Part shown: positions 54,197-62,859 of the stretch, piece by piece
Layout of the letters: each line of letters opens with the position of its first letter
Position numbering within the stretch: position 1 is the first letter of the stretch
Source: Hylemonella gracilis
Lineage (GTDB): Bacteria > Pseudomonadota > Gammaproteobacteria > Burkholderiales > Burkholderiaceae_C
Length of the DNA stretch: 64,000 bases
Assembly: GCF_004328645.1 (NCBI RefSeq)
Contig: NZ_CP031395.1
Location: 1,823,501 to 1,887,500 of the forward strand
Reading direction: 5' to 3'
Position numbers and translations under genes: made by a program
Notes under the pieces: model-generated
Seen by the model: only the letters and a program-made list of their open reading frames with translations
The model's database searches: none
What the model was told of the DNA's origin: nothing

Positions 54197-55429
54197 TCAG
54201 GCCTTGTTCTTGCCGTACACGTCGACCAGCACGGCCGCCAGCAGCACCACGCCCTTGATGACCTGCTGGTAGTCGATGCCGATGCCCAGGATGGACATGC
54301 CGTTGTTCATCACGCCCATCACGAAGGCGCCGATCACCGCGCCCAGCACCTTGCCCACGCCCCCCGAGGCCGAGGCACCGCCGATGAAGCAGGCGGCGAT
54401 CACGTCCAGCTCGAAGCCCAGGCCGGCCTTGGGCGTGGCCGTGTTCAGGCGGGCGGCGAACACCAGCCCGGCCAGGGCGGCCAGCACGCCCATGTTGACG
54501 AAGGCGTAGAAGGCCAGGCGCTCGGTCTTGATGCCGGAGAGCTTGGCCGCCTTCTCATTGCCGCCCATGGCGTACAGACGCCGGCCCACGGTGGTGCGGC
54601 TGGTGACGAAGTCGAACAGCACGATCAGCACCGCCATCACGACCAGCACATTGGGCAGGCCCTTGTAGGAGGCCAGCAGGTAGCTGAAATAGATGAGCAG
54701 GGCGGCGAACACGGCGGTCTTGAGGAGGAACAGGGCCGCGGGCTCGACCTGCATGCCGTGGCGCAGGCGTTTGGCGCGTGAGCGCAGCACCGCCAGGGTC
54801 AGGGCCGCCGCCGCGGCCACGCCCAGCAGCAGGGAGGTGAGGCGCAGGTTCTCCGCGTCGAAGAGGTCGGGGATGAAGCCCGAGCTGAGCATCTGGAAGG
54901 CATCGGGGAACGGTCCCACCGATTGGCCCGCCAGCAGCGCCAGCGCCAGGCCCTTGAAGACCAGCATGCCCGCCAGCGTGACGATGAAGGAAGGGATGCG
55001 CGAGAAGGCCACGAACCAGCCCTGGATGGCACCGATCAGGCCGCCGCACAGCAGGCAGACCAGGGTGGCCGGGAGGAAATGCCAGTCGTACTGCACCATC
55101 AAAACGGCCGCCAGCGCGCCGATGAAACCGCAGACGGAACCCACCGAGAGGTCGATGTGGCCCGCCACGATCACCAGCAGCATGCCCAGCGCCATGATGA
55201 CGATGTAGCTGTTCTGCAGCACCAGGTTGGTGAGGTTCAGCGGCTGCATCAGCGTGCCCTCGGTCATTACCTGGAAGAAGGCCATGATGGCGATCAGCAT
55301 GATCAACATGCCGTACTCGCGGAAATTCTGCTTCAGGTGATCGAGCACGGAACGGCCCGCGTGCGCGGGCAAGGGCAAGGGCAGGGCAGGGCTCGGGGTG
55401 GGCTGGGCGGAGACGGGAGGCTGGGACAT
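54197..55429 (-). CDS. gguB: Multiple-sugar ABC transporter permease GguB
   Basis: This 410-residue protein is a large permease of the XylH/GguB/MmsB class, with helices through EYGMLIMLIAIMAFFQVMTEG, the signature MALGMLLVIVAGHIDLSVGSVCGFIGAL and the ending GIGIDYQQVIKGVVLLAAVLVDVYGKNKA. The ATG at 55429 follows the gguA stop after 2 bases. In Agrobacterium and Azospirillum, GguA and GguB work with the ChvE binding protein to import arabinose, galactose and xylose. The order chvE-gguA-gguB is intact here. Confidence 0.93.
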   Translation of the reverse strand: MSQPPVSAQPTPSPALPLPLPAHAGRSVLDHLKQNFREYGMLIMLIAIMAFFQVMTEGTLMQPLNLTNLVLQNSYIVIMALGMLLVIVAGHIDLSVGSVCGFIGALAAVLMVQYDWHFLPATLVCLLCGGLIGAIQGWFVAFSRIPSFIVTLAGMLVFKGLALALLAGQSVGPFPDAFQMLSSGFIPDLFDAENLRLTSLLLGVAAAAALTLAVLRSRAKRLRHGMQVEPAALFLLKTAVFAALLIYFSYLLASYKGLPNVLVVMAVLIVLFDFVTSRTTVGRRLYAMGGNEKAAKLSGIKTERLAFYAFVNMGVLAALAGLVFAARLNTATPKAGLGFELDVIAACFIGGASASGGVGKVLGAVIGAFVMGVMNNGMSILGIGIDYQQVIKGVVLLAAVLVDVYGKNKA

Positions 55430-55431
55430 GG

Positions 55432-56946
55432 TCAGGTGGTTTTCACGATGGCTCGCATGATCTTTTCCTGGGAGGCTTCGGCCGTGGGCATCTCGGCGAC
55501 GAAGCGCCCTTCGTCCATCACGTAGATCCGATCCGAGATGCCGAGCAGCTCGGGAAGCTCCGAGGAGATCACGATCACGCACTTGCCCTCCTGGGCCAGT
55601 TGCGCGATGAGGGTATAGATTTCGTACTTGGCGCCCACGTCGATGCCGCGCGTGGGCTCGTCGAGGATGAGCACCTCGGGGTTGGTGAAGAGCCATTTGC
55701 TCAGCACCACTTTCTGCTGGTTGCCACCCGAGAGGTGGACCGTCTTCTGGTCCACGCCCGGACAGCGGATGCGCAGCCGGTCGCGGTAATCCTGCGCGAC
55801 CTGATGTTCGCGCGCATCGTCGATCACCGCCGCGCTGGAGACGCCTTCAAGCCGCGCCAGCGAGATGTTGAAGCGGATGTCCTCGTCCAGCACCAGGCCG
55901 TAGCCCTTGCGGTCCTCGGTGAGGTAGGCCAGGCCGTGGCGGATGGCCTTGCCCACCGTGCTCACGTCGATGGGCTGACCGTTGAGCAGCACCTGGCCGC
56001 TGATGCGTTGGCCCCAGGATCGGCCGAAGATGCTCATCGCCAGTTCCGTGCGGCCCGCGCCCATCAGTCCGGCGATGCCCACGATCTCGCCGCGCTTCAC
56101 CTGCAGGTCGATGCCCTTGATGAAGACGTCACCGCGTTGCGGATGGTGCACGCGCCAATCGCGCACCTCGAAGGCCGTCTCGCCGATGCGAGGCTGGCGA
56201 CGCGGGTAGCGGTCTTCCATCTTGCGCCCGACCATGGCCTGGATCACGCGGTCTTCGCTGACCGGGTCGGCGCGGCAGTCCAGCGTCTCCACCGTGCTGC
56301 CGTCGCGCAGCACGGTGATGGCGTCGGCCACGCGGGCGATCTCGTTGAGCTTGTGCGAGATCAGGATGCAGGTGATGCCCTGCGCCTTGAGCTCCAGCAG
56401 CAGGTCGAGCAGGGCCTGGCTGTCCTCCTCGTTCAGGCTGGCGGTGGGCTCGTCGAGGATCAGCAACCTGACTTCGCGTGACAGCGCCTTGGCGATTTCC
56501 ACCAGTTGCTGCTTGCCGATGCCGAGGTGACCGACCAGGGCGTCCGAGGGCTCCCGCAGCCCGACTTTCTTCAGCAGCGCTTGCGTCTTGCTGTGCGCGA
56601 CCATCCAGTCGATCACACCGTGCCGAGCCGTCTCCTTGCCGAGAAAGATGTTCTCGGCGATGGAGAGCAGGGGCACGAGCGCGAGCTCCTGATGGATGAT
56701 GATGACCCCCAGGTGCTCGCTGTCGCGCACGCTCTCGAAGCGGCGTTCCTGCCCGTCGAAGAAGATTTCCCCGCCGTAACTGCCATGGGAATGGATGCCG
56801 GACAGCACCTTCATCAGCGTGGATTTTCCGGCACCGTTCTCACCAACGATGGCATGGATCTCGCCGGCCTGGACCTGCAGGTTCACCCTGTCCAGGGCCA
56901 CCACGCCGGCGAAGGTCTTGCGGATGTTCCGCATCTCGAGCAGCAT
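55432..56946 (-). CDS. gguA: Multiple-sugar ABC transporter ATP-binding protein GguA
   Basis: This 504-residue protein has two ATPase domains. The first has Walker [29 protein letters not shown] and [15 protein letters not shown]; the second has [51 protein letters not shown]. It matches the GguA/XylG/MmsA group. It lies 31 bases after chvE and 2 bases before gguB, forming one transport unit. Confidence 0.95.
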   Translation of the reverse strand: MLLEMRNIRKTFAGVVALDRVNLQVQAGEIHAIVGENGAGKSTLMKVLSGIHSHGSYGGEIFFDGQERRFESVRDSEHLGVIIIHQELALVPLLSIAENIFLGKETARHGVIDWMVAHSKTQALLKKVGLREPSDALVGHLGIGKQQLVEIAKALSREVRLLILDEPTASLNEEDSQALLDLLLELKAQGITCILISHKLNEIARVADAITVLRDGSTVETLDCRADPVSEDRVIQAMVGRKMEDRYPRRQPRIGETAFEVRDWRVHHPQRGDVFIKGIDLQVKRGEIVGIAGLMGAGRTELAMSIFGRSWGQRISGQVLLNGQPIDVSTVGKAIRHGLAYLTEDRKGYGLVLDEDIRFNISLARLEGVSSAAVIDDAREHQVAQDYRDRLRIRCPGVDQKTVHLSGGNQQKVVLSKWLFTNPEVLILDEPTRGIDVGAKYEIYTLIAQLAQEGKCVIVISSELPELLGISDRIYVMDEGRFVAEMPTAEASQEKIMRAIVKTT

Positions 56947-56977
56947 GACGCAAACGCTCCGTTAGTCGCTATCAGGC

Positions 56978-58057
56978 TTACTTGACCTGGGCTTCGGTGT
57001 AGTAGCCGCTGCCGACCAGGATGGCCTTCCAGTTGGAGGCATCCACCGCCACCGGCTTGAGCAGGTAAGAGGGCACCACCTTCACGCCGTTGTTGTAGGT
57101 CTTGTTGTCGTTGATCTCGGGGTTCTTGCCGGACAGCACGGCGTCCACCATGTTCGCGGCGACCTTGGCCAGTTCACGCGTGTCCTTGAACACGGTGGAG
57201 TGCTGCTCGCCCTTCAGGATGGATTTGACGGACGGGATCTCCGCGTCCTGGCCGCTGACCACCGGGCAGGGCTGCTGCGCCGTGCAGTAGCCCACGCCCT
57301 TGAGCGAGGACAGGATGCCGATGGACAGGCCATCGTAGGGCGACAGCACGGCGTGGACTTTTTCCTTGCCGTAGAAGGCCGAGAGCAGGTTGTCCATGCG
57401 CGCTTGCGCAACCGCGCCGTCCCAGCGCAGCGTGCCGACCTTGTTCATGCCGGTCTGCTTGCTGCGCACCACCAGCTTGCCGCTGTCAATGTAGGGTTGC
57501 AGCACGCTCATGGCGCCGTCATAGAAGAAGTAGGCGTTGTTGTCGTCAGGCGAGCCACCGAACAGCTCGATGTTGAACGGGCCCTTGCCCTGCTTCAGCC
57601 CCAGCTTGTCGACGATGGAGCCGGCCTGCAGCACACCGACCTGGAAGTTGTCGAAGGTCGCGTAGTAGTCCACGTTCTTCGAGCCGCGGATCAGCCGGTC
57701 GTAGGCGATGACCTTGATGCCCTTGTCGGCCGCGTTCTGCAGCACGCGCGACAGCGTGGTGCCATCGATGGAGGCGATCACCAGCACCTTCACGCCCTTG
57801 GTGATCATGTTCTCGATCTGGGCCAGCTGGTTCGGGATGTCGTCTTCCGCGTACTGCAGTTCCGTGCGGTAGCCGCGCGCTTTGAGCACCTTGACCATGT
57901 TGTCGCCGTCGGCGATCCAGCGCGACGAGGACTTGGTCGGCATCGAGATGCCGATGCTGCCTTTGTCTTGCGCGGACGCGGTGTGCGCGAGGCCCAGGGT
58001 GCCAAGCACGCCCAGGGTGAGGGTGGCCAGCGCGGCCTTGAGGGTGGTGCGTTTCAT
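56978..58057 (-). CDS. chvE: Multiple sugar-binding periplasmic receptor ChvE
   Basis: This 359-residue periplasmic sugar-binding protein has a signal peptide ending near SASAQ-like TASAQ at residue 30 and the mature start [27 protein letters not shown]. Family-specific blocks such as [26 protein letters not shown] and [34 protein letters not shown] strongly match ChvE. In Agrobacterium it binds arabinose, galactose and glucose and also signals to VirA. It heads the chvE-gguA-gguB unit; a hairpin lies upstream toward the YtfQ-like gene. Confidence 0.95.
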   Translation of the reverse strand: MKRTTLKAALATLTLGVLGTLGLAHTASAQDKGSIGISMPTKSSSRWIADGDNMVKVLKARGYRTELQYAEDDIPNQLAQIENMITKGVKVLVIASIDGTTLSRVLQNAADKGIKVIAYDRLIRGSKNVDYYATFDNFQVGVLQAGSIVDKLGLKQGKGPFNIELFGGSPDDNNAYFFYDGAMSVLQPYIDSGKLVVRSKQTGMNKVGTLRWDGAVAQARMDNLLSAFYGKEKVHAVLSPYDGLSIGILSSLKGVGYCTAQQPCPVVSGQDAEIPSVKSILKGEQHSTVFKDTRELAKVAANMVDAVLSGKNPEINDNKTYNNGVKVVPSYLLKPVAVDASNWKAILVGSGYYTEAQVK

Positions 58058-58126
58058 GTCAGTCTCCTGCTTGTTTGTTGTGGGTCGCCGCGCCGTGCGC
58101 GGGATGCGCGTCGGTGGGCCTGTGTC

Positions 58127-58151
58127 CCGGCCCGGGTCGAGCCCGGGCCGG
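58127..58151 (-). terminator. Strong hairpin between the two binding-protein genes
   Basis: CCGGCCCGGG and CCCGGGCCGG form a perfect 10-bp stem with a 5-base loop between the YtfQ-like gene and chvE. There is no T run. It may partly terminate or protect the upstream transcript and so set the ratio of receptors to the rest of the operon. Confidence 0.5.
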
Positions 58152-58234
58152 CGTGACCGGAACGATCACCGTGCGTCCAGGGACGCCCGGGATCAACCAG
58201 TCAGGTCAATGCATTTCGCTCGGCGCGGGTCCGA

Positions 58235-59197
58235 TCAGTACTTGCGCTTGGGGAATTCCTGCGCGGCCGTTTCCATGGGGAAGATGCCTTCCTTGGTCTC
58301 GATGCGCTTCTGCACCGGCTTGCCGGCCTTGACGTCCTTGGCGGCGGCCATCAATTGCGGGCCCAGCAGCGGGCTGCACTCCACGCTCACGTTGAGCTTG
58401 CCGGCGATCATGGCCTCGAAGGCGCCCTTGACCGCGTCGATGGAAATGATGGTGATGTCCTTGGCTGGCTTGAGGCCCGCTTCCTCGATGGCCTGGATCG
58501 CGCCGATGGCCATGTCGTCGTTGTGCGCGTACAGCACGTTGATCTTCTTGCCCTCGGCCTTCAGGAAGGCTTCCATCACCTCCTTGCCCTTGGCGCGCGT
58601 GAAATCACCGGTCTGCGAGCGGATGATCTTGAACTTCGGATCGGCCTTGATGATTTCCTCGAAGCCCTTCTTGCGGTCGATCGCGGGGGCGGAGCCCACG
58701 GTGCCCTGCAGTTCCACGATGTTGACCTCGCCCTTCTGGTCCTTCATCTTCTCGACCAGCCAGCGGCCCGCCTTGCGGCCTTCCTCGACGAAGTCGGAAC
58801 CAATGAAGGTGACGTACAGGGACTTGTCCTTCACGTTGACCGCGCGGTCGGTCAGGATCACCGGGATCTTGGCGGCCTTGGCTTCGCGCAGCACCGGTTC
58901 CCAGCCCGACTCGACCACGGGCGAGAAGGCGATCACGTCCACCTTCTGCGCGATGAAGGAGCGGATGGCCTTGATCTGGTTTTCCTGCTTCTGCTGGGCG
59001 TCGGAGAACTTGAGTTCGATACCGGCTTCCTTCGCGGCCGACTTGATGGACTCGGTGTTGGCCGTGCGCCATTCGCTTTCGGCGCCAACCTGGCTGAAGC
59101 CCATCACGAGCGGCTTCTGAGCCCAGGCGCCGGTGGACAGGGAGGCCAGCGGCGCGCAGGCCAGGGCCAGTGTGAGGATGCGGCGGTTGAATCTCAT
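58235..59197 (-). CDS. ytfQ: Sugar-binding periplasmic protein, YtfQ type
   Basis: This 320-residue protein has a signal peptide ending near GAWAQ at residue 27, then KPLVMGFSQVGAESEWRTANTESIKSAA, which is the YtfQ-type start. VIAFSPVVESGWEPVLREAKAAKIPVILTDRAV and NVLYAHNDDMAIGAIQAIEEAG follow. The family binds galactofuranose, galactose or arabinose. It is separated from its likely partners ytfR-ytfT-yjfF by the chvE-gguA-gguB block, which looks inserted within an ancestral ytf unit. It lies 36 bases after the aldehyde dehydrogenase gene. Confidence 0.93.
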   Translation of the reverse strand: MRFNRRILTLALACAPLASLSTGAWAQKPLVMGFSQVGAESEWRTANTESIKSAAKEAGIELKFSDAQQKQENQIKAIRSFIAQKVDVIAFSPVVESGWEPVLREAKAAKIPVILTDRAVNVKDKSLYVTFIGSDFVEEGRKAGRWLVEKMKDQKGEVNIVELQGTVGSAPAIDRKKGFEEIIKADPKFKIIRSQTGDFTRAKGKEVMEAFLKAEGKKINVLYAHNDDMAIGAIQAIEEAGLKPAKDITIISIDAVKGAFEAMIAGKLNVSVECSPLLGPQLMAAAKDVKAGKPVQKRIETKEGIFPMETAAQEFPKRKY

Positions 59198-59233
59198 GGT
59201 TTTGTCTCCTGGTTGTTGAAGTGAGAAAAGGGA

Positions 59234-60685
59234 TCAGGCCAGCATGTAGCCGGTCTTGACCGTGGTGAAAAACTCGGCGGCGTAACGGCCCTGTTCGCGT
59301 GGCCCGTGGCTGGAGGCCTTGCGTCCACCGAAGGGCACGTGGAAATCCACCCCCGCGGTGGGCAGATTGACCATGGTCATGCCCACGTCCGCGTGGCGCT
59401 TGAAGTGCATGGCGTGCTTGAGCGAGGTGGTGCAGAGGCCTGCGCACAGGCCGAAGGGCGTGTCATTGGCCAGGGCCAGGGCATGGTCATAGTCCTCGGC
59501 GCGCAGCACGCAGGCCACCGGGCCGAACACCTCCTCGCGCGCGATGCGGTGCTCGGGCCGGGCCAGGAAGAGCGCGGGGCTCATGTAATGCCCGGGCGTG
59601 GCGCGCTCCAGGCGGTCACCGCCCCAGACATGCTCGGCGCCCTCGTTGCGCGCGATCTCGACGTAGGCCAAGTCCTGGTCGAGCTGGTTCTTGTCGACCA
59701 CGGGGCCCATCTCGATGCCGCGTTCCAGAGCGTGGCCGACCTTCAGATCCACCAAGCGCTGGCGCAACCGGGCCACGAAGGCGTCATGCACCTTGGCTTC
59801 CACGATCAGGCGGCTGGACGCCGTGCAGCGCTGACCGGTGGAGAAATACGCGCCTTGCAGCGCGCAGTCCACGGCCTGCTCCAGGTCGGCGTCGGCCAGC
59901 ACCACCAGCGGGTTCTTGCCGCCCATTTCCAGTTGCACCTTGGCGCGCCGCGCGCTGGCCGCCTGCAGGATGCGTTCGCCCGTGGGCACCGAGCCCGTGA
60001 AGCTCAGCGCGTTGACCAGGGGGTGGTCCACCAGGGTCTGGCCGACTTCCCGGCCGCTGCCCATGACGAGGTTGAAGACGCCCGCGGGCAGTCCGCTGCG
60101 GCTGATGATCTCGGTCAGGGCCCAACCGCAGGCGGGCACCAGTTCGGCCGGCTTGAACACCACGGTGTTGCCATAGGCCAGGGCGGGTGCGATCTTCCAG
60201 GCTGGAATCGCGAAGGGAAAGTTCCAGGGGGTGATCAGGCCCACCACGCCCACGGGTTCACGTGTCACGTCCACCTGCACGCCGGGGCGCACCGAGGCCA
60301 TGGTCTCGCCCGGCACGCGCAGGGCCTCGCCCGCGAAGAATTTGAAGATCTGCCCGGCGCGAGCCACCTCGCCCGTCGCCTCGGGCAGGGTCTTGCCTTC
60401 CTCGCGCGCCAGCAGGGTGCCCAGTTCGTCCTTGCGCGCCAGGATTTCACTGCCGATCTGGTCCAGTGCATCGGCGCGGCGTTGCGGGCTGCTCAGGCTC
60501 CAGGAGGGCAGGGCGTCGGCGGCGGCCCGGACGGCCTCCTCGGCCTGGTTGCGGTCGGCCCGGGCGTATTCGGCCACCACCTCGCGCGTGTCCGAGGGGT
60601 TGCTGCTGATGCCCGTGGTGCTGCCGCTCACCCAACGCCCGTTGATGTAATGCCGGGGGTTGGGTTGGATCTCACCAGGTTTCAT
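59234..60685 (-). CDS. Aldehyde dehydrogenase, probable alpha-ketoglutarate semialdehyde dehydrogenase
   Basis: This 483-residue NAD(P)-dependent aldehyde dehydrogenase has GVVGLITPWNFPFAIPAWKIAPALAYGN, the glutamate motif LEMGGKNPLVVL, the catalytic cysteine in STGQRCTASSRLIVE and a C-terminal GPREQGRYAAEFFTTVKTGYM. These details match the group that oxidises alpha-ketoglutarate semialdehyde to alpha-ketoglutarate, the last step of the non-phosphorylative pentose route. The ATG at 60685 is firm. It is the first gene of the long minus-strand array and diverges from the GbpR-like gene, sharing its AT-rich control region. Confidence 0.88.
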   Translation of the reverse strand: MKPGEIQPNPRHYINGRWVSGSTTGISSNPSDTREVVAEYARADRNQAEEAVRAAADALPSWSLSSPQRRADALDQIGSEILARKDELGTLLAREEGKTLPEATGEVARAGQIFKFFAGEALRVPGETMASVRPGVQVDVTREPVGVVGLITPWNFPFAIPAWKIAPALAYGNTVVFKPAELVPACGWALTEIISRSGLPAGVFNLVMGSGREVGQTLVDHPLVNALSFTGSVPTGERILQAASARRAKVQLEMGGKNPLVVLADADLEQAVDCALQGAYFSTGQRCTASSRLIVEAKVHDAFVARLRQRLVDLKVGHALERGIEMGPVVDKNQLDQDLAYVEIARNEGAEHVWGGDRLERATPGHYMSPALFLARPEHRIAREEVFGPVACVLRAEDYDHALALANDTPFGLCAGLCTTSLKHAMHFKRHADVGMTMVNLPTAGVDFHVPFGGRKASSHGPREQGRYAAEFFTTVKTGYMLA

Positions 60686-60736
60686 GAAACTGTCGCCTTT
60701 GCACGGTATGGCGGCGGAGTCTATGGATGTTTTTAA

Positions 60737-60750
60737 TATCAATCCAATAG
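60737..60750. promoter_or_regulatory. TATCAATCCAATAG motif in the ALDH/GbpR control region
   Basis: This AT-rich 14-mer lies between the divergent aldehyde dehydrogenase and LysR genes. A version with one base fewer (TATCAATCAATAG) occurs at 62738-62750 upstream of the sugar dehydrogenase. A shared GbpR operator is inferred. Confidence 0.5.
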
Positions 60751-60796
60751 ATTTTTGTGCAAAATACATATCACTATCTGCATTCTGGAAAACCAG

Positions 60797-61756
60797 ATGA
60801 GTACTTACAACCACTGGTTCATCCGCGCCCGTCTCAAGACCCGACAACTGTTGCTGCTGGTGGCCCTGGCCGAGGAAGGCAATATCCACCGGGCCGCCCA
60901 GGTGCTCAGCATGACCCAGCCGGCGGCTTCCAAGCTGCTCAAGGACCTGGAAGACGTGCTGGAGGTGCCCCTGTTCGAACGCCTGCCGCGTGGCATGCGG
61001 CCCACCTGGTACGGGGAAACCATGATCCGGCACGCCCGCATGGCCCTGGCCAGCCTGAACCAGGCACACGACGAGCTGGGCGCGCTCAAGAAGGGGCACT
61101 TCGGCCAGGTGGGTGTTGGCGCCATCACCTCGCCGGGCCTGCGCGTGTTGCCGGCGGCGGTGGCCCTGGTCAAGCAGGAGCATCCCAGCCTGCGCGTCTC
61201 GCTGGACATCGAGACCAGCCCGGTGCTGCTGGACCGTCTGGAGCAGGGGCGGCTGGACATCCTGGTGGGGCGCCTGTACGCCGAGCACGACAAGGCCAAC
61301 CTGCGCTACGAACCGTTGACCGAGGAATTGGTCAGCGCCGTGGCCCGGCCGGGCCACCCGCTGCTGGGCATGAGCGGGCTGACCCTGCGCGACGTGGTGT
61401 CGGCGGGCTGGATCGTCCCGCCCTCGGGCAGCGTGCTGCGCCACCGTTTCGACCTGATGTTCCAGCAGGAAGGCCTGCCCCCGCCGCTCAACATCGTGGA
61501 AACCTCGTCCCTGCTGTTCATCACCCGCATGCTGCAGCAGAGCGACATGATGGCCGTGCTGGCGGTCGACGTGGCGCATTACTACGCCGCGCATGGCCTG
61601 ATGTCGGTGGTGCCGATCGACCTGCCCTGCCACATGGACGATTTCGGCATCATCACCCGCACCGACCGTCTGCTTTCGCCCGCGGGCAAGGTGATGATGA
61701 AGGCGATCAAGCAGATCAGCCAGGCGCAGTACGGGCGCCGCCTGGACCCGGACTGA
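60797..61756 (+). CDS. gbpR: LysR-family regulator, GbpR-like
   Basis: This 319-residue LysR protein has the winged helix (ARLKTRQLLLLVALAEEGNIHRAAQVLSMTQPAASKLLKDLEDVLEVPLFERLPRGMRPTWYGE) and an effector domain. The RGMRPTWYGETMIRHAR block and length fit GbpR, the regulator of chvE and sugar genes in Agrobacterium, which answers to arabinose, galactose and fucose. It lies inside the cluster and diverges from the aldehyde dehydrogenase that opens the transport and catabolic array. The ATG at 60797 (MSTYNHWFIRARL) was used. The symbol is by family likeness and location. Confidence 0.85.
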   Translation: MSTYNHWFIRARLKTRQLLLLVALAEEGNIHRAAQVLSMTQPAASKLLKDLEDVLEVPLFERLPRGMRPTWYGETMIRHARMALASLNQAHDELGALKKGHFGQVGVGAITSPGLRVLPAAVALVKQEHPSLRVSLDIETSPVLLDRLEQGRLDILVGRLYAEHDKANLRYEPLTEELVSAVARPGHPLLGMSGLTLRDVVSAGWIVPPSGSVLRHRFDLMFQQEGLPPPLNIVETSSLLFITRMLQQSDMMAVLAVDVAHYYAAHGLMSVVPIDLPCHMDDFGIITRTDRLLSPAGKVMMKAIKQISQAQYGRRLDPD

Positions 61757-61810
61757 GTGTTGCCTTCATCCGGTCCTCACGTTTGTCGACGCTGCTGGGT
61801 AGCGGCGCGG

Positions 61811-61931
61811 CCCAGATCAGAACCGGCGCGCAAGGGCCGCCACGCCGCGCTGGCGGTGTCCCCCTTCCCGAATTGCGCCGCAATTCGAGGGAAGGAGGAA
61901 GGCGCGCAGCGCCTTAGGGGGTCGTGCCGAA
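61811..61931. repeat. Intergenic GC-rich repeat element, copy D
   Basis: This copy lies between the convergent gbpR-like and sugar dehydrogenase genes. It shares AAGGGCCGC and GTCCCCC with copy C, carries a stem-loop at 61863-61895 (CCTTCCC-GAATTGC / GCAATTC-ga-GGGAAGG), and ends in TTAGGGGGTCG just before the dehydrogenase stop. Confidence 0.75.
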
Positions 61932-62726
61932 TCAGACCCAGCCAGCGTCCACCTTGAATTCCTGGGCCGTGCACATGGCGCCGTCGTCCGACGCCAGGAA
62001 CAGCACCATGCGCGCGATGTCGTGTGGCTGCAGCTTGTCGGGCAGGCACTGGTTGCGCTGGATTTCCTGCTCGCCTTCCGCGTCCAGCCAGAGCTTGATC
62101 TGGCGCTCGGTCATGACCCAGCCGGGTGAGACGGTGTTGATGCGGATGCGGTCGCGGCCCAGGGGCTTGGCCAGCCCGCGCGTCAGGCCGTTGACCGAGG
62201 ACTTGGCGATGGCGTAACAGGGGTAGGCACCACCCTTGCCCTGCCAGCCCGTGGAGCCCAGGTTGATCACCGATCCCCCGCCCAGTCGGCGCATGCCGGG
62301 CACCGCCGCCTGGATGGCGAAGAAGGCGGGGCGTTCGTTGATGGCCATGCGCTCGTCGTAGTACTCGGGCGTGACGGATTCCAGCGTGTGACGGTCATCG
62401 TTGGCCACGTTGTTGACCAGGGCCGAGAAATCGCCCAATTCCTTCGCGGCGTCCTGGACGGCCGATTGCAACGCCCGCACGTCCCGCACATCGCACGCCC
62501 GCCACCAGGGGCGGGCGTGGCCGGCGTCGGCCAGCTGCTGGGCCAGGTGGGCGCTGGCTTCCTGGGCCACGTCCACGAAGGCAACGCGCGCGCCCTGTTC
62601 GGCGAACGCGGTCACGATGGCGGCGCCAATGCCGCTGCCGCCGCCGGTGATGAACACCGCCCGGTCTTTCAGGCTGGGAAAACGCGAGAACCGGGCGGAA
62701 GAGGAGGTAGAGGCAAGTGATGACAT
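61932..62726 (-). CDS. Short-chain sugar dehydrogenase (probable L-arabinose/D-galactose 1-dehydrogenase)
   Basis: This 264-residue SDR enzyme has the cofactor motif FITGGGSGIGAAI, the NNVA segment (NNVANDD), the catalytic serine in VINLGSTGWQ and the tyrosine-lysine pair in CYAIAKSS. It probably oxidises an aldose at C1 to its lactone with NAD(P), as the SDR sugar dehydrogenases of related pathways do. The lactonase gene diverges from it, and the rest of the cluster processes arabonate and galactonate, which points to L-arabinose and D-galactose. The ATG at 62726 gives a short Ser-rich leader before the fold. Confidence 0.88.
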   Translation of the reverse strand: MSSLASTSSSARFSRFPSLKDRAVFITGGGSGIGAAIVTAFAEQGARVAFVDVAQEASAHLAQQLADAGHARPWWRACDVRDVRALQSAVQDAAKELGDFSALVNNVANDDRHTLESVTPEYYDERMAINERPAFFAIQAAVPGMRRLGGGSVINLGSTGWQGKGGAYPCYAIAKSSVNGLTRGLAKPLGRDRIRINTVSPGWVMTERQIKLWLDAEGEQEIQRNQCLPDKLQPHDIARMVLFLASDDGAMCTAQEFKVDAGWV

Positions 62727-62737
62727 ATCAATAAAGG

Positions 62738-62750
62738 TATCAATCAATAG
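62738..62750. promoter_or_regulatory. TATCAATCAATAG motif in the dehydrogenase/lactonase control region
   Basis: The 13-mer resembles the 14-mer at 60737-60750. It lies 12 bases upstream of the sugar dehydrogenase start, between it and the divergent lactonase. It may bind the GbpR-like regulator. Confidence 0.5.
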
Positions 62751-62859
62751 GAAAAAAATAGATTACGTGTATTAATGTGCGTTGATAAGATGGGCCATGT
62801 CAAGAGGCCTGAGCCGGAGCCATGCCGGAACAGGTGAAAACAAAAGGTTGGAGACATGC

